Source of the DNA: a bacterium
GTDB taxonomy: Bacteria; Verrucomicrobiota; Verrucomicrobiia; Verrucomicrobiales; Akkermansiaceae
Assembly: GCA_018222765.1 (NCBI GenBank)
Contig: JAAEZT010000007.1
Coordinates: 62,001 to 126,000, forward strand
Direction: 5' to 3'
Length of the DNA stretch: 64,000 nucleotides
Positions 1 to 9,200 of the stretch are shown here, in pieces. The notes below the pieces were generated by a model. The model saw only the letters and a list, made by a program, of their open reading frames with translations, searched no databases and was not told the origin of the DNA. Within the stretch, counting starts at the first letter, position 1. Every line of letters begins with the position of its first letter. The translations under genes and the position numbers were made by a program.

Positions 1-3000
1 ACCGGATCGATCTTGGGAACGGTGGGGTTGCGGATAATGGGACCGTTGATGAATTTAGCGACTTAATTGCGTTTTTAAACGGAGCAGATTTGAGTGACCC
101 GACGGATTGGGCGGAGGTTGAGCGCCGGATCGATATCGTGAGTGCGGTGGACTTTGTGATTGCGGAGGGATATGGGCGGAATTCCAGTTGGAGAGGGAAT
201 CGGGAAATATGGCGTGACCATCGTCCGGGTAGCAAGTGGCGCTACTTCATTCCCGATATGGATCGAACATTTGGAAATACCACCCTTGCGCTGAGTATGG
301 GAGCCCTGATGGCAGGTGATCAAATTATTAGCCGAATACGTGGGGCAAGCGAGTTCAGGAGGCTCTTGGCACAACGTTATGCCGCCCATCTGGTCACGAC
401 TTTTGATGAGACAAGAATGCATGATCTAATTGATCACTTCAGTGGATTGATGATCCCTGAGCTTCCGCGGCAGCGTGCTCGTTGGGATAATGTGCCGACC
501 GAGCATTACTACCCAGCATCGATTGAAAGGATGAGGAATTTTGCAACGGCTCGAAGCGGAGATGTAATTGCAGAAATTGAATCGGTCCTGGGATTAGATC
601 CCGCTGTAGATTTGGTTCTGGTAGCTGATGGCATGGGAAGTTTTGAGATCGAGGGAGTGCCGATCGAGCAGGGAACGCTCAAAGTTTTTCCGAATATTGG
701 ATTGAAGCTCTCCGCTAGTCCCTCACCCGGGTTTCGATTCGAGGAGTGGCAAGGCCAGGAGGGTGGAGCGGAGATGGAGGTGATGCTTACCGATACGACG
801 GTTTTGACAGCACGCTTTGTGCCGGATTCAGGATCGGCGGTCAGTGGAACTCTCGTTGGTGACACTGCCTATACCTTGGCGGGATCACCTTATACGATTG
901 TGGATGATTTGACCGTGCCGAATGGAACGACTCTCACTGTTGAAGAAGGCGTATCGATTATCATGTCCAAGGGCGCGCAACTCCGTGTGCAGGGTAGCTT
1001 GAATATTGAAGGGACAGAAGAATTGCCGGTGAGTATCTCAGGACAAAGGGGAGCGCGATGGGGTGGTATTTCCTTTGAGCAAACCTCGACCACCTCTACT
1101 TTATCGTATCTGACCGTGAGGGATTCTGGGCGGGGCTTTGATCCGGTGACCTATCCGGCCGGAATCTCTGGCCTCGATTCCGATGTCGTGATTGAATTTC
1201 TCAATATCGATGAAGGCTTGGCTCCACTGTTTTTCCGCGGTGGAAGTTTGATCTTACGGGATAGCTTCATTCACATTCCGGTTACGGGTGATGGCTTGAA
1301 TGTGAAGCAAGGTCAGGCGCAAACTTTGCGGTGTGTTTTTTTAGGGAACAATGCTCCGGATACCGATGCCATCGATTACGATGGGGTCGTCAACGGGGTC
1401 ATCAGGGATTGCCAAATCTATCGCTTCTATGGATTTAATAGCGATGGAATCGATACTGGTGAGCAATGCGTCAACGTAATCATCGAGGGGAATCAGATTT
1501 ATTACAATTCCGACAAAGGGATTTCGGTGGGACAGGGGTCTACAGTGATCTCCCGTAATAACCTCATCGTAGGTTGTCCTCTTGGGATTGGAGTGAAAGA
1601 TCAGGGGTCAAAAATTACGGTGGATCAGAATACCTTTGTGGATTGTGGAATTGGAGTGTCGGTCTATGAGAAAAATTTTGGCGCTGGGGGAAGTGAGGCT
1701 GTGATCACCAATTCCATCTTCTCCAACTCATCGGTGGCTCCGGTTGATTGGGATTCCCTTTCGACGGTTTCGATTAGTTATAGCCTGAGCGATACCGATG
1801 AGTTGCTCGGAGTGAATAATTTGTTGGGCTTTCCTGGATTTGTTGAACCATCAAAATTGAATTTCTCTTTGCGGGGTGATTCCATTGCGAAAGATAGCGG
1901 GGACCCTTTTCATACGCTCGATCCCGACGCCACCATTGCGGATCGGGGGGCGTATTATCTTTTCGATTCAGATCATTACCCCTTCCTTATTGAAAACATG
2001 ATCGTGATTAACGAAGTGTTGGCGAATTCGGGGTCTGGTCAGGTCGATTGGATTGAAATTCACAATCGATCAAATGAAATGACCGATATCAGTGGATGGT
2101 TTTTGAGTGATGATGGCGGGGATTTGACGAAATTCTGCATTCCGGATGGGACGATGATTCCTGCTGGTGGGTTCATTGTGTTTTATGAGGATATTCATTT
2201 TGGTGAGGAGAGCACGGACCCGGGGCGTTTGGTGCCCTTCTCCTTGAGCGATACCGGAGAGACAGTCTATCTTTCCTCAGGAAATGGGGTGATCTTGACT
2301 GACTATCGGTTCGAGGAAAAATTCGGTCCTTCGTTAGAAGGCCAGACCTTGGGGTATTACTATAAGCCCAGCAGCGGGACGTACAACTTCATCGCTCAAC
2401 AAGACGCGACCTTGGCTCAAAAAAATGGGCCGCCTGTGGTAGGGCCGATCGTGATTTCGGAGATCATGTATCATCCATCCGATGAGAATGCTTCCGAGTA
2501 TATCGAGTTGTTGAATATCAGCGATACTCCGGTAAGTCTGTATGATTTCGATAAGGCTGCGCCCTGGTGGCTTGCGGATGGGGTGGTGTATGCTTTTCAG
2601 CCCAATGTCGTTCTTCAGCCCGGAGAGCGGATGTTGGTTGTAGAGGACTTGGCGAAATTGGGCCCGTATAACTTCAATCCTTCGATTAAGAAATTTCAAT
2701 GGACTTCAGGGAGGCTCAATGATGGAGGAGAGGCGGTTCAGCTCAACCGCCCGGGGCCGAGCAGAGGTGATGGAAGCCGGTCATACGTTCGGGTTGATCG
2801 AGTGAATTATGACGATGATTTCCCCTGGCCCCTTGAAACTGGCGGTGATGGGTTGGCGTTGAGAAAGATTTCTGAAAAATCCTATGGAAACGACTTCATT
2901 AATTGGACCGCTTCCGAGCCAACGCCGGGAAGCGTTTTTGGGGCAGATTCTTATGCTCTTTGGTCGGCTGACAGGAGTGTCATAAGCGCTTATGGCGATC

Positions 3001-3299
3001 CTGATGAAGATGGTCGTTCCAATTTGATTGAATATGCCCTGGGCTCCGACCCTATGGTGGCAGATGCTGGTCTGGGATTCAGTCATGAGAATGAGGGGCA
3101 TGAAGTTCGATTGGGGCTGGGTGTGTCACTCGAAGCTCCTGACGTTGACTTGCTCATTGAACGATCATCGGACCTCGAGACCTGGCAGGGAGTTGACCTT
3201 ACTCCAACTGAGATTATCGGGAGGGTTCAGGTGCGGGAGATTTCCCTCCCGATAGGAGAGCGATGGTTTTTCAGACTCAACGCAACTTTAAAACCTTAG
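1..3299 (+). CDS. CotH-type / beta-helix / lamin-tail surface protein, 5' end outside window
   Basis: The reading frame is open from the first bases of the window, so the N-terminus is missing; about 1099 codons remain. The visible order is: the end of a CotH kinase-like domain, with the aspartate motif PDMDRTF near codon 85 counted from the edge; a short beta-rich repeat; a right-handed beta-helix (about codons 285-630, with motifs such as NSDGIDTGEQCVN and NSDKGISVGQG); two lamin-tail domains (VINEVLANSG and VISEIMYHP); and a C-terminal domain containing GRSNLIEYALGSDP. It aligns over its whole length with the complete convergent gene at 6220-11409, so it is a close paralogue. A TTG at 90 lies inside the domain and is not the start. 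It is probably exported, cell-surface or secreted. CotH-family kinases can phosphorylate proteins, but activity here is not established. Confidence 0.85.
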   Translation, partial: RIDLGNGGVADNGTVDEFSDLIAFLNGADLSDPTDWAEVERRIDIVSAVDFVIAEGYGRNSSWRGNREIWRDHRPGSKWRYFIPDMDRTFGNTTLALSMGALMAGDQIISRIRGASEFRRLLAQRYAAHLVTTFDETRMHDLIDHFSGLMIPELPRQRARWDNVPTEHYYPASIERMRNFATARSGDVIAEIESVLGLDPAVDLVLVADGMGSFEIEGVPIEQGTLKVFPNIGLKLSASPSPGFRFEEWQGQEGGAEMEVMLTDTTVLTARFVPDSGSAVSGTLVGDTAYTLAGSPYTIVDDLTVPNGTTLTVEEGVSIIMSKGAQLRVQGSLNIEGTEELPVSISGQRGARWGGISFEQTSTTSTLSYLTVRDSGRGFDPVTYPAGISGLDSDVVIEFLNIDEGLAPLFFRGGSLILRDSFIHIPVTGDGLNVKQGQAQTLRCVFLGNNAPDTDAIDYDGVVNGVIRDCQIYRFYGFNSDGIDTGEQCVNVIIEGNQIYYNSDKGISVGQGSTVISRNNLIVGCPLGIGVKDQGSKITVDQNTFVDCGIGVSVYEKNFGAGGSEAVITNSIFSNSSVAPVDWDSLSTVSISYSLSDTDELLGVNNLLGFPGFVEPSKLNFSLRGDSIAKDSGDPFHTLDPDATIADRGAYYLFDSDHYPFLIENMIVINEVLANSGSGQVDWIEIHNRSNEMTDISGWFLSDDGGDLTKFCIPDGTMIPAGGFIVFYEDIHFGEESTDPGRLVPFSLSDTGETVYLSSGNGVILTDYRFEEKFGPSLEGQTLGYYYKPSSGTYNFIAQQDATLAQKNGPPVVGPIVISEIMYHPSDENASEYIELLNISDTPVSLYDFDKAAPWWLADGVVYAFQPNVVLQPGERMLVVEDLAKLGPYNFNPSIKKFQWTSGRLNDGGEAVQLNRPGPSRGDGSRSYVRVDRVNYDDDFPWPLETGGDGLALRKISEKSYGNDFINWTASEPTPGSVFGADSYALWSADRSVISAYGDPDEDGRSNLIEYALGSDPMVADAGLGFSHENEGHEVRLGLGVSLEAPDVDLLIERSSDLETWQGVDLTPTEIIGRVQVREISLPIGERWFFRLNATLKP

Positions 3300-3309
3300 A
3301 AGGATGTTT

Positions 3310-5877
3310 ATGACTGCCAACAATTTCAATCAATTGACTCCTTTCAGGGGTGTTTCATTATCTTTGATCGCTTTGGTTTGTTTATTAAGCGGTGTGGCAT
3401 ACTCCCAGACCATTCCTTTGGAGCCCTTTTCGCCGTCTTCAGATGTTCCGCTTTCGAATGCTCTTGAATCAACTCGATCCGGAACGCTGGCATCGTCTGC
3501 GCCCAATCCGGGTGGGGTGTATTCATTGGAAGTGATTCTCGGGCAGGCAATGCTTTTTGATTTTGCGGCAAGTGGTCTGGGGCGATATCGGGCGAGAGTT
3601 GAAGATCCCGACGGAGTGATCTTGCAAGAGCGTTCTTTTGGCGATGGCGAGTCTGATCGGGTCTCATTGATTGCCGGAAAATCCGGACGGCATTTCGTCA
3701 GGTTGCAGCCTTTGACAATCGAGGAAGTGGTGTTTGATTTTTCTGCGAATTTGAATCTGATTCTTGACGAGGTGGGAAACGAATCTATCTCCAGTGCCCA
3801 ATTGATTGATCAAGGTCTCATTCCTACGGGATTCCATGATCGGGCGATTACCTTACGATCAGAGTCTGGAGAATCCATCGAGGTTTTTCGGATTGATTTA
3901 GGTGCTGGAGAGAGTCTTTCACTGGCTGCCGAGGCCCAACAGCTCGATATTAAATTACGGAATAATTTGGGCGAATTACTGGCGTCCTCCAGTTCCGGTG
4001 TGAATGGACTCACTGCAATGATTGATGGCTTTTCTGTGACTGCGAACCAATCGCTGTTCGTTGAGATTTTGAATCCAAGAATGGGGGATTATGACTTTGT
4101 AGCTACGATCTCCTCACCAGAAGATGAATTGACTCCCCCATCGGTCGGGCGTCTCATTATTGATGAGTCGCGACCGTTCTCCAATATTGAGAAAGCCAGT
4201 TTTGTTGGGGAGTTGTTGAATGCCGAGGGCTTTGCCCGCGATTCATATCGGATGACATTCAAGAGAAATCAAGCGGTGAGATTGATCATGTCGAAGTCGG
4301 GGGGCGCCCCGGTTTCCTATTTGTTGGAGTCGCCTGGACGTGATCCCTTGAAAGTGGGATCGGTGGGTGAGGAAACCGAACTTTCTTTCACGCCCGTGGC
4401 ATCTGGCGATTATTTTTTGACGATCTCAACGGCGGACGGAGCGCTAACCCCCTATCAAGTTGAATTTTCCACTAATGTCTTGATGGAGCCACCAGTAAGA
4501 AATGATAGCGAGGCTACCGCGTATCCAATTGCCTATGGATGGACTCAGATTGGAGACTGTTCCCGCTTGTTGACAGTTTCTGGGCAGGTCGGGCTGGGGG
4601 GTGATCGGTTTGATCTGGAGCCCAATAATACTTTGGAAGAAGCCCAAGATCTTGATTTGGCGGAGTGGTCTCTTGAGCCCAGCAGCGATATTCTCGATTC
4701 TACTATCTTGCCACATACCAGTATGAGAGGTGGAGGAGGGGATGGAACCAAAGATCTTTATCGCTTCAAATCCCGTGTTCCGAATAGTCGCTTGATTTGC
4801 GATATTGACCGCTCGTTTAGCTTGAACACTTTTGTTCGGGTCCTCGATAGCGAAGGGAATCCCATTGCCGAGAACGATGATTCAGAAATCAGCGATGGTG
4901 CCAGAGGCAGCGGATCTCAAAATGATTCGTTTATCAATGTTGAACTGGGAAATCCTGGGACCTATTTCATCGAAGTGGGTAGAAACGGTGGGGATGGCAC
5001 CCTGAGGAACAACGATCGTTATGAGCTTCATGTGTCATTGGCGCATCATCAGTTGCAAGTAGTTCCCGAATCGGATCAGCATGATTACTATCGCGTCGAT
5101 CTGGCTGAGGGGGAGTTGTTCACCCTTGCTTGCTATCAAGATGATCCCTTGATTGAAGTGTTTGAAAATGGGAACCCTCTGACCGTCGGATTCTACAGCC
5201 GGTTTGATCTTCCTCAAATTCTCACGTATCGTGCAGATTCCGATACATCTTTGGTTGTTAAATTGAGCAACGAACTTATCGTACCCTACGACCTTCTCAT
5301 GGTTTTGAATGCTGGATTGGAAGATCCTTCTCATTCAGTTCCAACTGCTGCAATGAGTGTGAGTGCGGGGGAGTCAACTTTGGGGTGGATTTCAGATGAT
5401 CTGCCTGATTTTTACCGTATAAGTTTTTCGGATGAGGATGTGAGGGCGGTTTCTATCTCGCACAGTAGTCAACCAACCTCGTTGAATATTGATGTGTATA
5501 ACCTGAGTCAAGAGCTGGTGATGAGCTCAGACTCTTCACTGACCATTCCGGGTGAGCTGGGTAATGAATTTTACATTGCAGTGACTCGAAAGGCGCAGTT
5601 GTCAGCCTGCTATCTTCTGCGAATTGGAGATGCGGCGACTGATTGCCGGGATGTGTTTCCCGCCGGATCTTTTTCTGTCGAATGGCAGGTCATTCCGGAT
5701 CAGGTATATCAGGTGGAATTCTCGTCGAATCTATTAGATTGGATACGCATTCCGGAGTTGATTTCGAGCCCAAGTTCAACCCTGCAATGGGTCGATGCCG
5801 GTCCTCCGCGCACAGACTCGGCCCCGGGAACTGAGCACGCGAATCGTTATTACCGTTTGGTTTTTCCAGAGGAGTAG
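3310..5877 (+). CDS. secreted protein with pre-peptidase C-terminal (PPC) domains
   Basis: About 855 residues, beginning ten bases after the upstream CotH-type gene and probably co-transcribed with it. The ATG at 3310 is preferred over the one at 3304 because AGAAGG (3298-3303) lies six bases before it. The N-terminus has a hydrophobic signal stretch (LSLIALVCLLSGVAYS). The body holds repeated beta-sandwich segments of the bacterial pre-peptidase C-terminal type. The clearest starts at FDLEPNNTLEEAQDLD and continues with KDLYRFKS, DSEGNPIAENDDS and PGTYFIEVGRNGGDG. No peptidase catalytic domain is visible, so this is better read as a binding or structural surface protein. The C-terminus (VYQVEFSSNLLDWIRIPEL) resembles the terminal domain of the neighbouring CotH proteins (SSDLETWQGVDLTP), suggesting a shared sorting or anchoring module. 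Confidence 0.8.
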   Translation: MTANNFNQLTPFRGVSLSLIALVCLLSGVAYSQTIPLEPFSPSSDVPLSNALESTRSGTLASSAPNPGGVYSLEVILGQAMLFDFAASGLGRYRARVEDPDGVILQERSFGDGESDRVSLIAGKSGRHFVRLQPLTIEEVVFDFSANLNLILDEVGNESISSAQLIDQGLIPTGFHDRAITLRSESGESIEVFRIDLGAGESLSLAAEAQQLDIKLRNNLGELLASSSSGVNGLTAMIDGFSVTANQSLFVEILNPRMGDYDFVATISSPEDELTPPSVGRLIIDESRPFSNIEKASFVGELLNAEGFARDSYRMTFKRNQAVRLIMSKSGGAPVSYLLESPGRDPLKVGSVGEETELSFTPVASGDYFLTISTADGALTPYQVEFSTNVLMEPPVRNDSEATAYPIAYGWTQIGDCSRLLTVSGQVGLGGDRFDLEPNNTLEEAQDLDLAEWSLEPSSDILDSTILPHTSMRGGGGDGTKDLYRFKSRVPNSRLICDIDRSFSLNTFVRVLDSEGNPIAENDDSEISDGARGSGSQNDSFINVELGNPGTYFIEVGRNGGDGTLRNNDRYELHVSLAHHQLQVVPESDQHDYYRVDLAEGELFTLACYQDDPLIEVFENGNPLTVGFYSRFDLPQILTYRADSDTSLVVKLSNELIVPYDLLMVLNAGLEDPSHSVPTAAMSVSAGESTLGWISDDLPDFYRISFSDEDVRAVSISHSSQPTSLNIDVYNLSQELVMSSDSSLTIPGELGNEFYIAVTRKAQLSACYLLRIGDAATDCRDVFPAGSFSVEWQVIPDQVYQVEFSSNLLDWIRIPELISSPSSTLQWVDAGPPRTDSAPGTEHANRYYRLVFPEE

Positions 5878-5881
5878 TGTG

Positions 5882-5902
5882 CCAAGGGAGTTGGGATTTT
5901 TT
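5882..5902 (+). terminator. possible weak terminator after the PPC gene
   Basis: CCAA (5882-5885) pairs with TTGG (5891-5894) and is followed shortly by a run of six T (5897-5902). The stem is short, so this is tentative. Confidence 0.3.
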
Positions 5903-5931
5903 GAAATATTAAAGAAGCTTGAGGAGCAGAG

Positions 5932-5970
5932 GAATGCTGTTTGACGATTTTTTTGTCGTGGCATTCTTTT
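5932..5970. terminator. imperfect hairpin with T-run between convergent genes
   Basis: GAATGC (5932-5937) pairs with GCATTC (5961-5966), with an inner ACGA/TCGT pairing and TTTT at 5967-5970. It lies downstream of the plus-strand PPC gene in the gap before the convergent CotH gene. Confidence 0.4.
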
Positions 5971-6005
5971 GACAGATGAACTGAACGATCGTTTTCGTTG
6001 TTTGG

Positions 6006-6137
6006 ATGAGCTCATTTTTGCAGGGATTAACCGGGCTTCGGATCAATGAAATCATGGCGTCGAGCGTGCGGGCTTATCCGGATATTACCGATATCGAAGA
6101 CGATTCCGATTGGATTGAACTACACAAAGCGGGCGCA
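6006..6137 (+). pseudogene. N-terminal remnant of a lamin-tail (LTD) surface protein
   Basis: The frame reads RINEIMASSVRAYPDITD followed by IEDDSDWIELHKAGA. This matches the mature N-terminus of the neighbouring complete CotH/LTD protein (RINEFMASNTRSVPDITD, then FEDYPDWIELHNPGA). The residues just before (FLQGLTGL) sit where that protein's signal peptide ends. After about position 6137 similarity stops and the frame runs into unrelated residues (KEKENLHEGCASS). There is no hydrophobic signal core, so the piece is not a working secreted protein. It is best read as the dead 5' stub of a third family member in the same orientation as the gene at the left edge. The rest of the gap from 5878 to 6219 holds only the hairpins listed separately. 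Confidence 0.75.
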
Positions 6138-6219
6138 CAGAAAGAGAAGGAAAATCTTCATGAAGGGTGTGCTAGCTCGCCAGCGTGGATAGCTCAAAGT
6201 TCCTCTTTTCCTCTCCTCT

Positions 6220-9200
6220 TCAAGGCTTCAAGGTGACTTGAAGACGATGGAAGCGTCTCGGACCATCCGTTGTAAGATTCGCCTCACGCATGTGTTCGGT
6301 GTCGTTGATGATCGAGGGGGTTGTCGTGAGAGTAGCCCAGTCCTGAAGATTGGTTGAGCTTTGTAATTCAAGGTCAACGTCGGGGCGAATGAGGTTAAGG
6401 TTGTACTTCAACGAATAGCTGCCGCCGGAGGGTGTCACAGTAAGCGGATGAGTGAAGTTCGCGCTATTTGGATTGGTGCCCAAAGCGTATTCCATTATAC
6501 TGTTTAGTCCGTCGCCATCATCGTCGCCGTCTTGATCAGAAACGCCATTCAGTGAGGCCCAATTATTGTAGCGATCTCCGGGAGCGATGTCTCCGGGCGA
6601 GGCAGTCGCAGAGGTCCAATTGATGAAATCGTTTCCGTATTCTTTCTCTGCAATCTTGGTGAGCGCCGGGCCCGCGCCGTCGGGTTGAGTCAGCCAGGGT
6701 GCATCATCGTCGTAGTTGACGCGGTCGACCCGAACGTAAGTGACGAAGTTGTTCGAATCAACGGGGCCAGGGCGTCCCAGTTGAACCGCTTCACCGCTGT
6801 TGGATAATTTTCCGGTAGTCCATTCCAATAATTGCGTTCCTGCAGGCATGGCAAACTCGCTGTTAAATGCGGTGAGGTTTTGCGTGAGAATGAGCCGTTC
6901 TCCGGGGGCGAGAGCCACGGTGAGTTCGGCAGGGAATTCGTATTCAATTCCGGAAGTGAATTGCCAGGCCGTGCTGGAGCCGGAATCGAATAAGGTTACA
7001 CCTTGGTCGCTCACATTGAGGATTTCGAGGTATTCTGCATCTTCGTTGCCAGCAGGTTGATACATGATTTCCGAGATCACGATAGGCCCAATACGTGGTC
7101 CGTCATTGGGTGCGTTAGGAGTTGGGGTGGCGAGTGGCAGGAAGTTGTAACTGTTGCTACTACTCTTGTAGTGGTAGCCCTGTGCTTCCCCCGGAAGGGA
7201 GGCGCCGAAGTCCTCCTTGAAACGATAATCGGTGAGTTGGTCGTTCTCGGCCGAGCTGAGGTAGACTGTCTCGCCGTCGTCGCTGAGCCCGAATCCGGTG
7301 ATGCGGTTGGGGTCGGGGCTGGCAGTTCCGAAGTTGGCGTCTTCATAGTAGGTGAGAAAACCATTGGCTGGGATGATCGTGTCTCCCGGGATGCGGTATT
7401 TGGCAAGGTCAGTAGCACTGTCGCTTAAGAACCATCCCCCGATGTCGATGGGAGCATTGGTTCGGTTGTGAAGTTCAATCCAATCCGGGTTGGACCCGGA
7501 GTTAGAAAGGATTTCGTTGACTACGACGGTTTGTTCCAGCGTGAAGGGGTAGTCGCTGGCCTGGTAAAGATAAGCTGCGCCCATATCGGCACGAGTGGTG
7601 TCGGGGTCGGGGTCGTGCAGTGGATCTCCGGTGTCGATGGCGGGTGACCCGGGTTGAAGCTGGAAGTTGAGGCTGTTTGAATCGACAAACAGAGGGTTGG
7701 CTAAAAGATTGCCCGTTCCGGAGATAGCGAGAGTATCGCTGAGGTTGTATTCTGAGATGACCGTGGAAAAGGAATCAACCGACACCGGAATATCGGAGCC
7801 GGAAATAATGTTGTTGGTCACGGTGGCGTGGCCTCCGCCATTACCGAAGTTCTTTTCGAAAACCGCGATGGCTTCGCTACAATCGACGAAGGTGTTTTGG
7901 TCGATTTCAATGGTGGAGCCGAAGTCTTTGACTCCCACTCCCTGGGGGCAGCCCACGATGAGATTCTTGCGAAGGATGACCGAGGAACCTTGGCCGACGG
8001 AGATGCCCTTATCTGAGTTGAAATAAATTCCGTTTCCTTCGATGAGGACGTTGACGCATTGTTCGCCGGTATCAATCCCATCACTGTTGAAGCCCTGGAA
8101 ATTGTAAATGAAGCAATCACGAATGATTCCGTTGGTAACACCATCGTAGTCAATCGCATCGGTGTCCACGGCGTTGTTGCCAAGGAAGGTGGTGCGGATG
8201 GTTTCGGCGTAGCCTTTTTTAATATTAATACCATCTCCGGTGATAGGGATGTGGATGACGCTGTCGCGAAGGTAGGTCGAGCCTCCGCGGAAGAAGAGTG
8301 GTCCCCGGCATTCACGGAGATCGATGAAGTCGAGGTTGACGGTGGCATTGAGTCCGGAAATAGCAGCGGGGTAGATGGTGGGATCTGCGCCCCGGGAGGC
8401 ATTTCTGATAATGAGGTGAGCAAGAGAGGATGTCGTGGTGGGTTCTTCAAAGGAGACACCTCCCCAAGTTTGTCCATTGCAACCATTGAGCGTAATTTCC
8501 GATCCGGGTGACCCCTGGATGTCAAGGGTGCCTATGACGCGAATGTTGCGCTTTGCTTTCACTCTGATCTCTACTCCGGCGTCAACGGTGAGTGTAGTGC
8601 CACTTGCTACAATGAGATCATCGTCGATGGTGTAAGGGGATCCTTCGAGAGTGAAGGTCGTATTGGAGACCAAGGTGCCTCCGACGACCGATCCGGAAGC
8701 AGGAATGAAGTTGGCTGTGATAGCAATGGCGCCGGAGGTATTTAGGGTGGTTGTCTCTCCGCCCGAAATTCCTTCCCAGGAATCGAACTGGAATCCTGGA
8801 GCGGGGATTGCGGTGAGAGTGGCATCCAGATTTGGGAAAATCGGAATGACGCCCGGGCTCAGGGGGATTCCGGCAAGATGGACGGATCCCGATCCGGTCA
8901 CCGCAAGAGTCATGTCGACCGCCGTCCCGATGCCGAGTTCCGATGAAATTTCGGCATGCACGCTTGTGGATCGTTGCGTGGTGTAGTCTTTAATTTCCTG
9001 AAGATCGCGAGCTTGTTGGGCCGCGTCGATACTATCGGGCCAGCGGTCCTCGTGCCGGTCCAATTCAGGGGCGATGAGATTTCCAAGGCTGTCGACGATA
9101 GCAGCGATGCGGGCGGGATTAAAGGTGGCGGAAATATGGGCTGCGTATCGTTGGGCGAGACGTGCCTGAAATTTTGGTTGGTTCTTAATACGGTCAAGAA

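Noticed and set aside
7818-8525. 235-codon minus-strand open frame
   Set aside because: Same strand but different frame of the beta-helix region of the complete CotH protein; Ser/Pro/Thr-rich shadow.
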